Below are positions 1 to 11,514 of a stretch of 64,000 nucleotides of DNA, piece after piece. How positions within the stretch are numbered: position 1 is the stretch's first letter; every line of letters begins with the position of its first letter. Origin of the DNA: Adenophora triphylla var. japonica. Its lineage: Eukaryota; Streptophyta; Magnoliopsida; Asterales; Campanulaceae. The DNA lies in assembly GCA_022495995.1 (NCBI GenBank), contig JAFEMH010000164.1, positions 124,001-188,000 of the forward strand. Reading direction: 5' to 3'. The position numbers were made by a program, and so were the translations under genes. The notes beneath the pieces are model-generated. The model was given only the letters and a program-made list of their open reading frames with translations. It had not been told where the DNA came from and made no database searches.

Positions 1-1214
1 AGCTATTCAACCCTAATCAAACTCGAACCAAAATGAAATCTCTTTAACCTAGATTTAAGTAGAATACTTTGGCTTCACAATGACATTCTAAGTGATCAAA
101 ATGGAGTAGTGGAAGTACTTTAATGTTGCTTAGAAAACGTTAGCTAACCTAGTTTGGTAACTAGACAATTATGATCCTAACTTGGTAGATTCAACTTAGA
201 CCTTTAAAGAGGCTATGTATTATTGTATAATGACCGTGTAGAATGGATTGATGCTATTTCCTTGCTTACATTGAGTTCATATACATCGTTGTATCATGCA
301 TAGTGTGTTGATTTAATGTTGCACTATGATATTGGTTGAACATGAGTATACTTTACCATGTTGATATATTGTTATCCCTTTTTGTGGATTTTATTCAAGT
401 ATCTATTATGTGCTTGATAATGTGTGAGTCAGCTGACATTGGGGGTATAACATAATACGATCAATTATGGAAGTGTGACCTAATGTGATCGGATTATGTT
501 ATATCTCATGGCCGTCCCTCCCGTGGCCACGGGATGGGGTATAGCATCTGTATTGAGCCAAAAGCCTTACAGAGTTGCTACCATCTTATTTGGTTCCCTA
601 AAAACGGGTCTTATAAGATGTGAGTATTGCTTAAGCATTTCACCGTAAGATTGGAGTATGATTATACCCAATGTTGTACGACTACATGCTCGGACGGGAA
701 AAGGTAAATCAAGGTAATGGAATGTGTTTATAGCTTTCCCAAGGTGTTATGTGCGACTTGTTACATGTTGCATTTATTTGGCATATTGCTGCATTCATAA
801 TAGCTTGCTGAGATTTATTCTCACCCCTCTCCCTTTAATGTTTTTAGATCCCGAGACAGGAGGACCGGCCAAGTAAGGACGGAAAGGAGTTTGGCAGTGA
901 GCTTTTGGGTATTGTCGGGGTACGTTAGGTTGGCGTAGAAAGTATTTTGTTATAATTCCTTTTGGGAGTTTGTAATTATAAACTTTATTTTTCTACGTTA
1001 AAACCAATATCTTTTGTAACTAAACAGGTGAATGTTTCAAAGTTGGTCAACTCCTCCTTCCAAGTGGAGAGGAGTGGAGTTATTTTGAAATGAACATGTT
1101 AATGATGTTTTAGTTGGAAGTTTAATTAAAAGTTTAAAAGTTTAGTGATATTTGGGTTAGTTTGAGGACGCTCCAACTCGGGACACGTGTAGGTTCCGGG
1201 TCGGGGTCCTCACA
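1..1214 (+). repeat. 5' LTR, partial (3' portion)
   Basis: Aligns with 6774-7988 of the right LTR and ends in CTCACA immediately before the primer binding site. About 1.0 kb of its 5' part, including the region that holds the GCACGAGTCGTGC palindrome cluster in the right LTR, lies outside the window. Differences from the right LTR are few and cluster near 506-531, 638-648 and 684-697, mostly at CAG/CTG words. Confidence 0.93.
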
Positions 1215-1216
1215 GT

Positions 1217-1232
1217 TGGTATCAGAGCTCGG
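1217..1232 (+). other. Primer binding site, initiator tRNA-Met type
   Basis: TGGTATCAGAGCTCGG starts two bases after the LTR end (CACA). TGGTATCAGAGC is the usual plant retrotransposon site complementary to the 3' end of initiator tRNA-Met. It primes minus-strand DNA synthesis. Confidence 0.9.
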
Positions 1233-1312
1233 TTAGAATTCTCGGGTAGAGTCTAGCTGAGTGAGAGTGTGTGATAACTGACGTCGAGTGTTTATTGCAG
1301 GAGTTTGTTGTT

Positions 1313-1938
1313 ATGGCGGGAAATGATGGTGATCAGAATCTGGGTTTGGGTGGTGTTGGTAATCCGAATGTCGAGATGATGGATATGTTCCGAGGGTTTC
1401 TTCAGCATATGGCAACTCAGAATCAGAATCAGAATCAAGGCAGGCAAGGGCAGCATGGTTTGGAGAAGTTCGTGAAGATGTCTCCTCCTAGCTTCAACGG
1501 AGATCCGGATCCGGTGAAGGCTGAGAGGTGGCTTGAGGCTATGAATAAGATTTTCGCGGCTATGGAGAGTTCGGATGCGGAGAAGGTGAGATGTGCCGTT
1601 TTCAAGTTGGAAGGACCCGCTGAGCACCGGTGGCGAGTAGTGAAGGATGGTTGGGACCGGATTTGACACCACGTACTTGGGAGAACTTCACACGCAAGTT
1701 CCGGATCACTTCGTGCCTATGGTTACTAGAGACAAGAAGGAAGGCGAGTTTCGAAAGCTGGAGCAAGGGACCATGACGATAGCGCAAGATTCAAAGCAAA
1801 GTTCACAGAATTGGCCCGATATTGTCCTCATTTGGTGCCGGATGAGGAGAGGCGAGTCTACCGGTTTGTGAAGGGTTTAAGAGTTGAGTTCCGAAAGCAG
1901 TTATTGACGCATAACTTCGCCAACTTCCAAGCAAAGAA
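1313..1938 (+). pseudogene. gag capsid region, frameshifted
   Basis: The most likely start is the ATG at 1313 (MAGNDGDQN), 96 bases after the primer binding site. The first segment runs in frame to a TGA at 1664-1666 and includes a typical gypsy gag stretch (LEKFVKMSPPSFNGDPDP, then AERWLEAMNKIF). Gag-like coding then continues in other frames (1647-1871) up to the long ORF that opens at 1939, whose beginning still belongs to gag and carries the zinc knuckles. At least two indels therefore break the capsid domain. The product would assemble virus-like particles in the cytoplasm if intact; this copy cannot make it. Confidence 0.8.
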
Positions 1939-4900
1939 ATGAATATGGCGTATCGGATTGAGAATGACATAGAGGAGCATCGCGGTAAGAATGAAGGCGG
2001 AAACAGAAATAGATTCCAAGGTCAAGGTTCGGGACAGAATAGGGTGCCGCCGAGGACATTTACTCCGGGAGCAAATCGAGGAGGAAATGTGGCGACTTCG
2101 GCAAATCGTTCGACTTCCGGTCAGTTTGGGGCAACGTGTGGTTATTGCAAGAGGCAGGGGCATTCGGAGGACAAGTGTTGGAGCAAGCAAGGCAAGTGTT
2201 TGGAGTGTGGTTCGACCGGTCATTTTCGAAGGAATTGTCCTAAGTGGCAGAGTAAGCAAGCTTCGGGTAGTGGTCAAGGGGGACAAGGTAGTGGTGTGAA
2301 AAGGGATGTAGACGGGAAACCCAAGGATAGAGTCCAAGGTCGAGTGTTTGCTTTGGGTCGAGGAGAGGTCGATCCTAATGCCGTCATTAGAGGTATAGTT
2401 CCTGTCTCAGGAGTTAAGGCCCGCATTCTTATAGATCCCGGGTCTTCCCATTCATTTGTGGCATCTCATTTTGCATTCTCATTGCACATTTTGCCTGAAT
2501 CTATGCCTTATGTGTTGGAGGTCTCTACTCCTATGGGAGAGTGCCTTGCATCTTCTTTAATATATCGTGGTTGTGATGTGACTATATGTGGGCATGTATT
2601 GCCGGTGGATTTGGTCGAGTTACCAATCCGTGATTTTGATGTGATCCTTGGGATGGATTGGTTGAGTCAGTGCCATGCTTTGGTAGACTGTCGTAGGAAG
2701 CGAGTCTCATTTGCTATGCCTGATGTGCCTACTTTTATATTTGATGCCGATAAATCTATGTTCGGTTTACATGTTATTTCTGCCTTAAAAGCTAGAAAGA
2801 TGCTATCTAAGGGGTGTGCGGGTTACTTAGCTTATGTGGTAGATTCCAATAAGAAGTCTCCCGAGTTAGCTCATGTTCCGGTTGTGAATGAGTTTAGTGA
2901 TGTGTTTTCTAGTGAGTACTCTATGCCTCCGGTTCGTGAGGTAGAGTTTTGTATTGACTTAGTGCCAGGTACCACCCCTATCTCTAAAGCACCCTATAGA
3001 ATGGCTCCGGCCGAGTTAAAAGAGTTGAAGGTCCAATTGCAAGAATTGTTAGACCGAGGTTTTATTCGTCCTAGTGTGTCTCCGTGGGGAGCACCGGTCT
3101 TATTTGTTAGGAAGAAGGATGGTACCTTACGATTGTGTATTGACTATCGTTTGTTGAACCAAGCCACCATTAAGAATAAATATCCTCTTCCGCATATAGA
3201 TGATTTGTTTGACCAACTCCAAGGTTCCGTTATCTACTCAAAGCTTGATTTGAGAAGCGGATACCATCAGTTGAAGATTAGGCCGGATGATATCGCTAAG
3301 ACAGCTTTCCGGACTAGATATGGTCATTATGAGTTTGTTGTGATGCCCTTCGGGTTGACTAATGCTCCAGCCGTGTTTATGGATATGATGAACCGTGTCT
3401 TCAAGCCTTATCTTGATAGCTTTGTGGTAGTGTTCATAGATGATATTCTTGTTTACTCTAAGTCCCGGGAAGAGCATGAGAATCATTTGAGGATTGTTTT
3501 GTCAGTTCTTCGTGAGAAGCAGTTGTACGCCAAGTTCAGCAAGTGTGAGTTTTGGCTTGAGCAGGTTTCTTTCTTGGGGCATGTTGTGTCGAGTTCGGGA
3601 ATTTCCGTGGACCCTTCAAAGATTGAAGCCGTGGTTAATTGGAAGCAACCTTCGACTGTAACTGAGGTTCGTAGTTTCCTTGGTTTGGCGGGGTATTATC
3701 GGAGGTTCATTGAGGGGTTTTCTCGGATTGCTACTCCGTTGACGAGGTTGACTCGGAAGGATGTATCGTTTATATGGGATTCCAAGTGTGAGGAAAGTTT
3801 TAATGAATTGAAGAAGAGGTTGACGACGGCTCCTGTTCTTACTCTTCCGGATGGTTGTGATAATTTTGTGATCTATAGTGATGCCTCGAAGGCGGGTTTG
3901 GGTTGTGTCCTCATGCAGAATGGGAAGGTTATCGCGTATGCCTCTAAGAAGTTATCACCGGCGGAACAGAATTACCCTACTCATGATATGGAATTGGCGG
4001 CGATTGTTTTTGCGTTGCATAAGTGGAAGCACTACCTTTATGGGGCGAAGTTTGAGATTTTCACCGATCATAAGAGTTTGAAGTACTTATTTACCCAAAA
4101 GGAGTTGAACAACCGACAAAGGAGATGGCTTGAGTTCTTGAAGGATTTTGATTGTGTCATTTCCTATCACCCAGGGAAGGCCAATGTAGTGGCGGATGCG
4201 ATTAGCCGAAAGGCGTATGTGACAGCTTTAAGTTCCCGAGAATTGAAGAGTGAGGTAATTGTTGCGAATGTTAGAGCCGTTCCGACATTGTATGGAGATT
4301 TGAAAGAAGCTCAACAAGGTGATCCGGAATTGAAGAAAATATTAGATCAAGTGCATGAGGGGAAAGTCGGGGATTTTGCGTTGAATAGAGATGGTATTTT
4401 AACTTTCCAAGGGAGAATTTGCGTTCCTTCATCGCCGGAAATCAAGAAGCGTGTTTTAGAGGATGGCCATAAGTCCAAGTTTGCGATTCATCCGGGTAGT
4501 ACCAAAATGTATCAAGACTTGAAGCGTGGGTATTGGTGGAATGGTATGAAGAGAGAAATAGCGGATTATGTATCTAAGTGTTTGACTTGTCAGCAGATTA
4601 AGGCGGAACATCAAAGACCGGCGGGACTACTTCAACCATTAGATATTCCGGAATGGAAATGGGAAGGAATTTCGATGGATTTTGTTTCGGGTTTGCCTCT
4701 CACCGCGAAGAAGATGGATGCCATTTGGGTTATTGTGGATCGGTTGACAAAGTCGGCTCATTTTCTTCCGGTATCGACCAAGTTTTCGTTAGAAAAGTTA
4801 GCTCAGTTGTACATGAAGGAGATTGTAAGACTTCACGGGGTTCCGGTTAGTATTGTGTCTGACAGAGATCCGAGGTTTACATCTAGATTTTGGAGAGCAT

Positions 4901-5796
4901 TGCATGAAGCCTTGGGTTCCAAATTGTGTTTCAGTACGGCGTTTCATCCTCAAACCGATGGTCAGTCCGAGAGAACTATTCAGATACTTGAGGATATGTT
5001 ACGAGCTTGTGTAATGGATTTTAAATTGTCATGGGAGGATCATCTACCTTTAGTGGAGTTTGCCTACAACAACAGTTATCAGTCTAGTATTGAGATGGCT
5101 CCGTATGAAGCGTTGTATGGTAGGAAGTGTCGATCTCCGATGTGTTGGGACGAGGTTGGTGAAGCGAGACTTTGGGGCCCGGATTTGGTTCGAGATTCTA
5201 CGGAGAAGATCAAGGTGATTCGGGATAGATTGAAGACGGCTCAGAGTAGGCAGAAAAGCTACGCCGACAATAGAAGACGAGATTTATCTTTTCAGGTTGG
5301 TGACCTTGTGTTCTTGAAGGTCTCTCCGAGGACGGGAATCAAGAGGTTTGGTAACAAGGGTAAATTGGCTCCGAGGTTCGTTGGCCCGTTTGAGATCTTA
5401 GAGAAGATTGGGGATTTGGCTTATCGTTTGGCTTTACCTCCGTCTCTTTCCTTACTCCATGATGTTTTCCATGTCTCGATGTTGAGGAAGTATTGCCATG
5501 ATCCTTCTCACATCTTGAGTTCTCCCCCCGATGATGTCCAAGCGGACATGTCTTATGTTGAGGAACCCTTGAGAGTCCTAGAGTTCCAAGTTAAGGAGTT
5601 GAGGTCTAAGAGTATTCCTATAGTGAAGGTCCTTTGGAAGAACCACACCGTAGAGGAAGCGACGTGGGAGCTAGAGTCGGAGATGAGAGCAAAATACCCG
5701 TGGTTGTTTGAAAATCCAAGTAAGTTTTCTTTTAAAATTCGGGATGAATTTTCTTTAAGGGGGAGTGAGTGTAACGACCCTAAACCTAGGCACTAA
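1939..5796 (+). CDS. Gag C-terminus plus pol polyprotein: zinc knuckles, protease, RT, RNase H, integrase, chromodomain-like tail
   Basis: An uninterrupted frame of 1,285 residues. Two CCHC knuckles lie at residues 67-80 and 87-100. The retropepsin motif at about 164-170 reads ILIDPGSS, with D166 followed by P, a variant seen in plant chromoviruses. Reverse transcriptase has the FIDD box at 499-502. RNase H begins near [10 protein letters not shown] (about 646). The integrase HHCC region lies at about 850-890, and its D-D-35-E residues are D914, D975 and E1011. A GPF-type module ([15 protein letters not shown]) and a chromodomain-like tail containing VEEATWE follow. The true polyprotein start is upstream in gag; the ATG at 1939 is only the first after the last frameshift. 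All visible catalytic residues are present, so pol looks recently active. The stop lies 25 bases inside the 3' LTR. Confidence 0.92.
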   Translation: MNMAYRIENDIEEHRGKNEGGNRNRFQGQGSGQNRVPPRTFTPGANRGGNVATSANRSTSGQFGATCGYCKRQGHSEDKCWSKQGKCLECGSTGHFRRNCPKWQSKQASGSGQGGQGSGVKRDVDGKPKDRVQGRVFALGRGEVDPNAVIRGIVPVSGVKARILIDPGSSHSFVASHFAFSLHILPESMPYVLEVSTPMGECLASSLIYRGCDVTICGHVLPVDLVELPIRDFDVILGMDWLSQCHALVDCRRKRVSFAMPDVPTFIFDADKSMFGLHVISALKARKMLSKGCAGYLAYVVDSNKKSPELAHVPVVNEFSDVFSSEYSMPPVREVEFCIDLVPGTTPISKAPYRMAPAELKELKVQLQELLDRGFIRPSVSPWGAPVLFVRKKDGTLRLCIDYRLLNQATIKNKYPLPHIDDLFDQLQGSVIYSKLDLRSGYHQLKIRPDDIAKTAFRTRYGHYEFVVMPFGLTNAPAVFMDMMNRVFKPYLDSFVVVFIDDILVYSKSREEHENHLRIVLSVLREKQLYAKFSKCEFWLEQVSFLGHVVSSSGISVDPSKIEAVVNWKQPSTVTEVRSFLGLAGYYRRFIEGFSRIATPLTRLTRKDVSFIWDSKCEESFNELKKRLTTAPVLTLPDGCDNFVIYSDASKAGLGCVLMQNGKVIAYASKKLSPAEQNYPTHDMELAAIVFALHKWKHYLYGAKFEIFTDHKSLKYLFTQKELNNRQRRWLEFLKDFDCVISYHPGKANVVADAISRKAYVTALSSRELKSEVIVANVRAVPTLYGDLKEAQQGDPELKKILDQVHEGKVGDFALNRDGILTFQGRICVPSSPEIKKRVLEDGHKSKFAIHPGSTKMYQDLKRGYWWNGMKREIADYVSKCLTCQQIKAEHQRPAGLLQPLDIPEWKWEGISMDFVSGLPLTAKKMDAIWVIVDRLTKSAHFLPVSTKFSLEKLAQLYMKEIVRLHGVPVSIVSDRDPRFTSRFWRALHEALGSKLCFSTAFHPQTDGQSERTIQILEDMLRACVMDFKLSWEDHLPLVEFAYNNSYQSSIEMAPYEALYGRKCRSPMCWDEVGEARLWGPDLVRDSTEKIKVIRDRLKTAQSRQKSYADNRRRDLSFQVGDLVFLKVSPRTGIKRFGNKGKLAPRFVGPFEILEKIGDLAYRLALPPSLSLLHDVFHVSMLRKYCHDPSHILSSPPDDVQADMSYVEEPLRVLEFQVKELRSKSIPIVKVLWKNHTVEEATWELESEMRAKYPWLFENPSKFSFKIRDEFSLRGSECNDPKPRH
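5757..5765 (+). other. Polypurine tract
   Basis: AAGGGGGAG lies four bases before the TGTAACGACC start of the 3' LTR, the expected position for the plus-strand primer. It also lies inside the pol reading frame. Confidence 0.8.
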
Positions 5797-7988
5797 TTTT
5801 AATATTATATTGTGTGCTTTTAATATTATTATTAATGTTATGTGTCTATTTTTACATACTTGATTTCATATGATAGGATAAATGATAATAAAATAATTTT
5901 GTGTTCTAAGAAAAATATAAACATAGCAAATAAATAAATAATGGGAGGAGGATAAATTGGGTAAATAAATAAATTGGGTGATGGTTAGTTAATTGATGAA
6001 AGCCTTGGGTGAAGGGGGGGGCCATTTCCCTTCCCCTTATTCCCTCAACCTAGAGTCCCCTATAGTCAAACTTCCACCTTACCTCCCCATACCTCTCTTA
6101 CTCCTCCCACATACTTTCCTCCCCCTCCTCCATCATTTCTTCATCTTCTCTCTACATTCTCCATGGGAGAGTTCTTGTGAAAGCCTCCCTCTCCTAAACT
6201 TCTATCAAGATCATTTCTTACTCTTTTCCAAATTCAAGTGTCCTTTTGTGAGTAGTTCATCCAAGGGAATTGATCAAGCCTAGAAAATCATCATTTCCTC
6301 TTGTATTGGCAAAGGTGAGTTATTATGACCCCTTTCCTTCTTTGAATGTTCATGAATATTTATGTTGTTATGAATGTTCTAATTGCTTTGATGCTTAGGA
6401 AAACTCTCTTAGATTGAGGAAATGTTATGGTTCATGGAAGTTATAATGATCTAGGTTTGAGACATGATTCCTTGGGGTTAAATGAGTAGAATGAAGTTAC
6501 CAAAGTTGGAAATGCCCTTTAGGTTCATAACTTAGAAGGCCTTTGGTTGGAACTGTGGGATTTTGAGGCATTGTTGTTGTTTGCTGCTGTTACCACCATT
6601 TCTGGGCCGAGGCACGAGTCGTGCCCCTTGGAACGAGTCGTGCCCTTGGCCCAATCGTGACCACGAGTCGTGCATATGAGGCCAAATCGTTCTGAGTAGT
6701 TTATGGAAAATGAGCACGAGTCGTGCCCTGGGGCACGAGTCGTGCCCTGGCCTGGTTTTTCACCTCAACTTTAGAGCTATTCAACCCTAATCAAACTCGA
6801 ACCAAAATGAAATCTCTTTAACCTAGATTTAAGTAGAATACTTTGGCTTCACAATGACATTCTAAGTGATCAAAATGGAGTAGTGGAAGTACTTTAATGT
6901 TGCTTAGAATACGTTAGCTAACCTAGTTTGGTAACTAGACAATTATGATCCTAACTTGGTAGATTCAACTTAGACCTTTAAAGAGGCTATGTATTATTGT
7001 ATAATGACCGTGTAGAATGGATTGATGCTATTTCCTTGCTTACATTGAGTTCATATACATCGTTGTATCATGCATAGTGTGTTGATTTAATGTTGCACTA
7101 TGATATTGGTTGAACATGAGTATACTTTACCATGTTGATATATTGTTATCCCTTTTTGTGGATTTTATTCAAGTATCTATTATGTGCTTGATAATGTGTG
7201 AGTCAGCTGACATTGGGGGTATAACATAATACGATCAATTATGGAAGTGTGACCTAATGTGATCGGATTATGTTATATCTGTGGCCGTCCCCTCCTGTGG
7301 CCACAGGATGGGGTATAGCATCTGTATTGAGCCAAAAGCCTTACAGAGTTGCTACCATCTTATTTGGTTCCCTGAAAAACGGGTCTTATAAGATGTGAGT
7401 ATTGCTTAAGCAGCTCACTGTAAGATTGGAGTATGATTATACCCAATGTTGTACGACTACTGTTCAGACGGGAAAAGGTAAATCAAGGTAATGGAATGTG
7501 TTTATAGCTTTCCCAAGGTGTTATGTGCGACTTGTTATATGTTGCATTTATTTGGCATATTGCTGCATTCATAATAGCTTGCTGAGATTTATTCTCACCC
7601 CTCTCCCTTTAATGTTTTTAGATCCCGAGACAGGAGGACCGGCCAAGTAAGGACGGAAAGGAGTTTGGCAGTGAGCTTTTGGGTATTGTCGGGGTACGTT
7701 AGGTTGGCGTAGAAAGTATTTTGTTATAATTCCTTTTGGGAGTTTGTAATTATAAACTTTATTTTTCTACGTTAAAACCAATATCTTTTGTAACTAAACA
7801 GGTGAATGTTTCAAAGTTGGTCAACTCCTCCTTCCAAGTGGAGAGGAGTGGAGTTATTTTGAAATGAACATGTTAATGATGTTTTAGTTGGAAGTTTAAT
7901 TAAAAGTTTAAAAGTTTAGTGATATTTGGGTTAGTTTGAGGACGCTCCAACTCGGGACACGTGTAGGTTCCGGGTCGGGGCCCTCACA
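5770..7988 (+). repeat. 3' LTR, complete, about 2.2 kb
   Basis: Starts TGTAACGACC after the polypurine tract and ends GCCCTCACA, giving TG...CA termini. Its last 1,215 bp matches the left LTR. It contains a cluster of short palindromes (6611-6748) listed separately. A 96-codon frame at 5993-6283 lies in a pyrimidine-rich stretch and has no recognisable domain, so it is not called a gene. Confidence 0.93.
6611..6748 (+). repeat. Cluster of GCACGAGTCGTGC palindromes in LTR
   Basis: Five copies of a short inverted repeat with arms of six or seven bases around a single central G occur within about 140 bp. GGCACGAGTCGTGCC is perfect at 6611-6625; others lie near 6632, 6659, 6714 and 6732. Between the third and fourth copies lies ATCGTTCTGAGTAGT. 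The same palindrome and the same flanking word occur in the unrelated Athila-like LTRs at 51107, 56876 and 62651. Function is unknown; a transcription-factor or silencing-factor binding array is one possibility. Confidence 0.85.
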
Positions 7989-8279
7989 TTTTTTGGGCAG
8001 CATGATAATTAAAAATGAAGGAGAGGATATATATACTTCCTCGGTATCCATCTATATTATAATAAAGCTCAAAAATAATTTTCTATTGACTTAAACAAAA
8101 AATGGTTCAGATTAATTCATAACTTCACTCATCAAATAGCTATTATTATTAAACGATTTTATTTCTTTTTAATTTCAATCGTTAGATTAATTTTTAGTAA
8201 CTATAATCTAAGGATTGACAGTCGGCGGTTTTCTTTATTCATTTCTTTTTTTATTTTTGACAAAAATCATATTTCATCA

Positions 8280-8372
8280 CTGAACTATAGCATTTTTCAA
8301 AATGTTCTCACTGAACTATTTTTTTTTCAAAATGTTCTCACTGAACTTTTACATTTTTCAAAATATGTTCAC
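8280..8372 (+). repeat. Short tandem repeat in Helitron
   Basis: Three imperfect units contain CACTGAACT and TTTTTCAAAATGTTCT at a spacing of about 37 bases. No coding. Confidence 0.7.
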
Positions 8373-8721
8373 CTCGTTAACAAATTCGCTTAAAATTTGA
8401 CAAAATATAGTCGCATTAAATATACATGATTAAAAAATATGAAAATTATAAATTGTATTTTAATGGTACGTCAATCAAAGTTCTAAGATTTTTATGTATA
8501 TATAAAATATTTTAAATTATAATTATAATTTACATAGTTTCATACTTATAGTTAAAAGAAATTAGAGAAACTTTAATCAAAGTTAATTAAAGCAGTGTCT
8601 TTTGGGGATGGACATATACCTTTAATATAAGGTAAAGTTATTAATTTTAATCAATGTAATATATATGATTAAAAAAATTAACAAATTTATTTATGCGAAT
8701 GAGATTATAAATTTAACTATT

Positions 8722-10500
8722 TAAAAATATTCTAAATTTCTCATATTTTTCCAATTAAAACTTATTAATTTGGTTATGATGAATAAACTATCATGAAATA
8801 CAGTTTAATAAAGTTTAAAATATTCTAATCTAAGGGCTGATAATGAGCGGTTTCCTTTATTCACTTTATTTTTTTTTTAATTTTTCGATGTTGTGAGAAA
8901 ATAAGCACGAAAATATTAGAATAACCTGCAAATAAGAAGAAAATGTTGCTATTCCATTGTCAGGTTCAATGTTAAATTGTTGGTGGACACATACATTGCA
9001 TATTTGTTTATAATTGTAGTCTTAATTGTTGTTGCATTTAGTACTTTAGTTTTTAGATCACCTTATGAATTGTTTTTCATTAAGCAGTTTTAACGTAAAC
9101 TGCAATGAGTTAACGAGAAATGCCATTTACAATATTGAAAGTGTCAATTGAATTTGTTGAATCTAATAGTTAGGCACTCAAATTGAACTGGGTTATTGAT
9201 ACAAGGAAAATCTTTAATGAAATTGTTTGTTAGGCACTAGATTTATAGGAACCGGATGATTTATAGGGATGTTAGTGTCATAGAATGGACATCAAATATT
9301 AGATTATTGTTGAGAAATTTGTTTGAGAAAATATCAAGGTGGTTGAATATGTCACTGAGAAGGGACTACATAAATTCCTTCATTTTCCCCTTTTTATTGT
9401 TTTTTAAGTATTAATTGATTTAGATTGATTCATAACTGCTGCCGATCAACGGATTATATTAAATGGGTAACAAAAACTGTGCCTACGATTAAATATAACG
9501 AAAAAAATCAACGTCTATTAGGTTGCGGTTTTCAACTTCACTTCTTCTTTTTCGCTCCCCTTTTCATTCTTCCCTTCGGATTTCTTCTACGCATCTCCTC
9601 ACCCAATTGGAAAAGAAGCTATTCTTTTGCGTTTTCTACATGGATCTTAGCCAAATCAGAAAATGATCAATTCTTTTGCTTTATATACACTTAAACCCTA
9701 TTCGTTTCGAGAGAACAATTCTTAACTGATCGAACAATATTCTCCACACGTAATAATGATGTTAATAATATAAATCTTGCAGCATTAAACAATTCTCTCC
9801 CCACGTAACTGATTCAGATTGATTAATAACTGTTGTCAATCAACTAATTAGATTAAAGGGGTAACAAAAAGTGTGCTTACGATTAAATATATCGAAAAAA
9901 TATTCTAAACTTCTCATATTTTTTCAATTAAAACTTATTAATTTGGCTATGATGAATAAACTATCATAAAATGCAGTTCAATAAAGTTTAAAATATTCCA
10001 ATCTAAGGGATGACATGACAGTATTATTTTTCGATGATGTGAGAAAACAAACACAAAAATATTAAAATGACCTGGAAATCAGAAGAAAATGTTGCTCTAC
10101 CATTGCCAGGTCCAGTGTTGAATTGTTGGTGGACACATTCATTGTATATTTGTATATAATTGAAGTCTTAATTGTTGCTGAATTTATTACTTTAGTTTTT
10201 GGAGCACCTTATGAATTGTTTTTCATTAATTAGTTCTAAATTTGATAAACTGCAATGAGTTAATGAGATATGTCATTTACAATACTGAAAGTGTCAATTG
10301 AATTTGTTGAAGCTAATAGTTAGGCACTCAAATTGAACTGAGTTACTAATTCTAGGAAAATTTTTATTGGAATTATTTGTTAAGCATAGATTTAAAGGAA
10401 CTAGATGATCTCTAGGGATATTAGTGTCATGGAATGGACATCAAAGATTAAATTGTCGTTGAGAAATTTGTTTGAGAAAATATCAAGGTGGCTGAAAATC
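8722..10500 (+). repeat. Internal direct duplication inside the Helitron
   Basis: The segment from about 8722 to 9400 recurs at about 9895 to 10500 with moderate divergence. Shared landmarks are CTCATATTTTT.CAATTAAAA, GATGAATAAACTATCAT, AGAAGAAAATGTTGCT and AATTGTTGGTGGACACAT. A second, shorter pair lies at about 9424-9485 and 9808-9890 (GGGTAACAAAAA.TGTGC). The divergence suggests an old duplication. No protein domain is recognised; the 89-codon frame at 9425-9694 is not repeated as an ORF and is probably chance. Confidence 0.75.
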
Positions 10501-11140
10501 TTCTACAAGAGACTAAACCTCAAATTCATACGTTACAAATGTCTCCACCACCCTTGATGTATTGTGATATTTGGGATGACCCAATTTTTTTCTCTGAATT
10601 AGTATGTTTAAATATAATTTAATACAATATATCAAATAGTTAAATTGATGTGGTTTATATCTATTTTCCTGTAAATGCAGGAAGAGTATGCAGAAAAGTA
10701 TGTAAGAAGAGTTTAAAGTGAAACTTTGATATCCGTCGGTGTTGTAAAAAAGGAACCAAAAGATTATTTTTTGTTGTTAACAAAATAATAATTGTTATAT
10801 CGATATTTTTTATTCTATTTATAAACTATATATGATTGATTTTCATCAAAATAATTGAAAATATAAATTTCCTATTTATTTCTCCATTTTAAAGATTATC
10901 TTTTGATTGGTTTATACTTTTTTAAATGACATCCTATATATTTTAGATAAATATTAATTGAGAATAAATCTATAAAGACAATATTAAATTTTCAGTTACT
11001 TTTCATTTCATACTGTTCACCGTACCAACCGACACGGGCACGGCACTAGTATATAATAAAGAGGCACAGAATTGAAAATGCACGAAATTTAATGGGAGAA
11101 TATATAAGTCAAAAATATTGATAGTGGGGTAGGTATTATA

Positions 11141-11404
11141 CTTCCTCCGTTTCATTACAGATACAAAATAAGTTATGTACAAAAATTAAGGAAAGTGTAT
11201 AATGAATCAAGTGTTGTGAGTATGAAAAATGAGATAGAAGAGAGAAAGTGGGGATATAAAATAGTAAATAGATAGATGATGTGAGTATGACAAGTGAGTT
11301 TCATGAATAAACAAGTATTAAAAAAAATCATTTTTGAGCTTGTGTCTTTTATAATGGGGACATTAAATGAGGCTTTTGTGACTTTTGTAATGAAACGCAA
11401 CAAG
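11141..11404. mobile_element. Stowaway-type MITE, 264 bp
   Basis: TA target duplications at 11139-11140 and 11405-11406 flank terminal repeats CTTCCTCCGTTTCATTACA and, at the right end, the complement of CTTGTTGCGTTTCATTACA. It interrupts MITE-like repeat copy 1. No coding. Confidence 0.75.
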
Positions 11405-11514
11405 TATTTTAAGAAATGTGAGATATGAGAAAGAAACTGGGGTAGTAAGTATTAAGTGAATAATGTTATAATTATGACAAGTGAACCATATTGAATAAAT
11501 GAATAGTGTGACTT

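Larger units (their letters stand above)
1..7988 (+). mobile_element. Ty3/gypsy chromovirus-like LTR retrotransposon, Tekay/Del-like, 5' end cut by window
   Basis: The element consists of a partial 5' LTR (1-1214), an initiator-Met-type primer binding site, a frameshifted gag, a long protease-RT-RNase H-integrase ORF ending in a chromodomain-like segment, a polypurine tract and a complete 3' LTR (5770-7988). The 3' 1,215 bp of the right LTR matches positions 1-1214 with only a few differences. The domain order PR-RT-RH-INT places it in Ty3/gypsy. The C-terminal chromodomain-like motif with EATWE and the long LTR suggest the Tekay/Del chromovirus lineage; lineage is inference. The target-site duplication cannot be checked because the left flank is outside the window. 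A short T run follows the right LTR. Confidence 0.93.
8051..11049 (+). mobile_element. Non-autonomous Helitron, 3.0 kb
   Basis: The 5' end is A|TCTATATTATAATAAAG and the 3' end is GGCACTAG|T, matching the Helitron rule of insertion between A and T, 5' TC and 3' CTRR. Just before the 3' end, CCGTACC and GGGCACGG can pair as a short hairpin with one mismatch. Removing 8051-11049 restores a sequence that aligns without a gap to the neighbouring repeat copy at 11515, which acts as an empty-site control. No Rep or helicase coding is seen, so movement would need an autonomous partner. The interior is AT-rich with a partial internal duplication and one possible captured exon near 10680-10710. Confidence 0.78.
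8035..11514. repeat. MITE-like repeat, copy 1, split by a Helitron and a Stowaway MITE
   Basis: The pieces 8035-8050, 11050-11140 and 11405-11514 join into one copy of the repeat that lies intact at 11515-11762. Shared landmarks are TACTTCCTC...TCCA, then TATATAATAAA...GGCACA, then a segment ending near AGAAATGTGAGATATG. The interruptions are the Helitron at 8051-11049 and the MITE at 11141-11404. Base composition is AT-rich and there is no coding capacity. Confidence 0.75.

Noticed and set aside
5993..6283. 96-codon frame inside the Tekay 3' LTR
   Set aside because: It lies in pyrimidine-rich U3 sequence with no domain and cannot be compared with the left LTR, whose 5' part is outside the window.
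9425..9694. 89-codon frame in the Helitron with a possible membrane segment
   Set aside because: It is not preserved in the diverged internal duplicate and shows no recognisable family.
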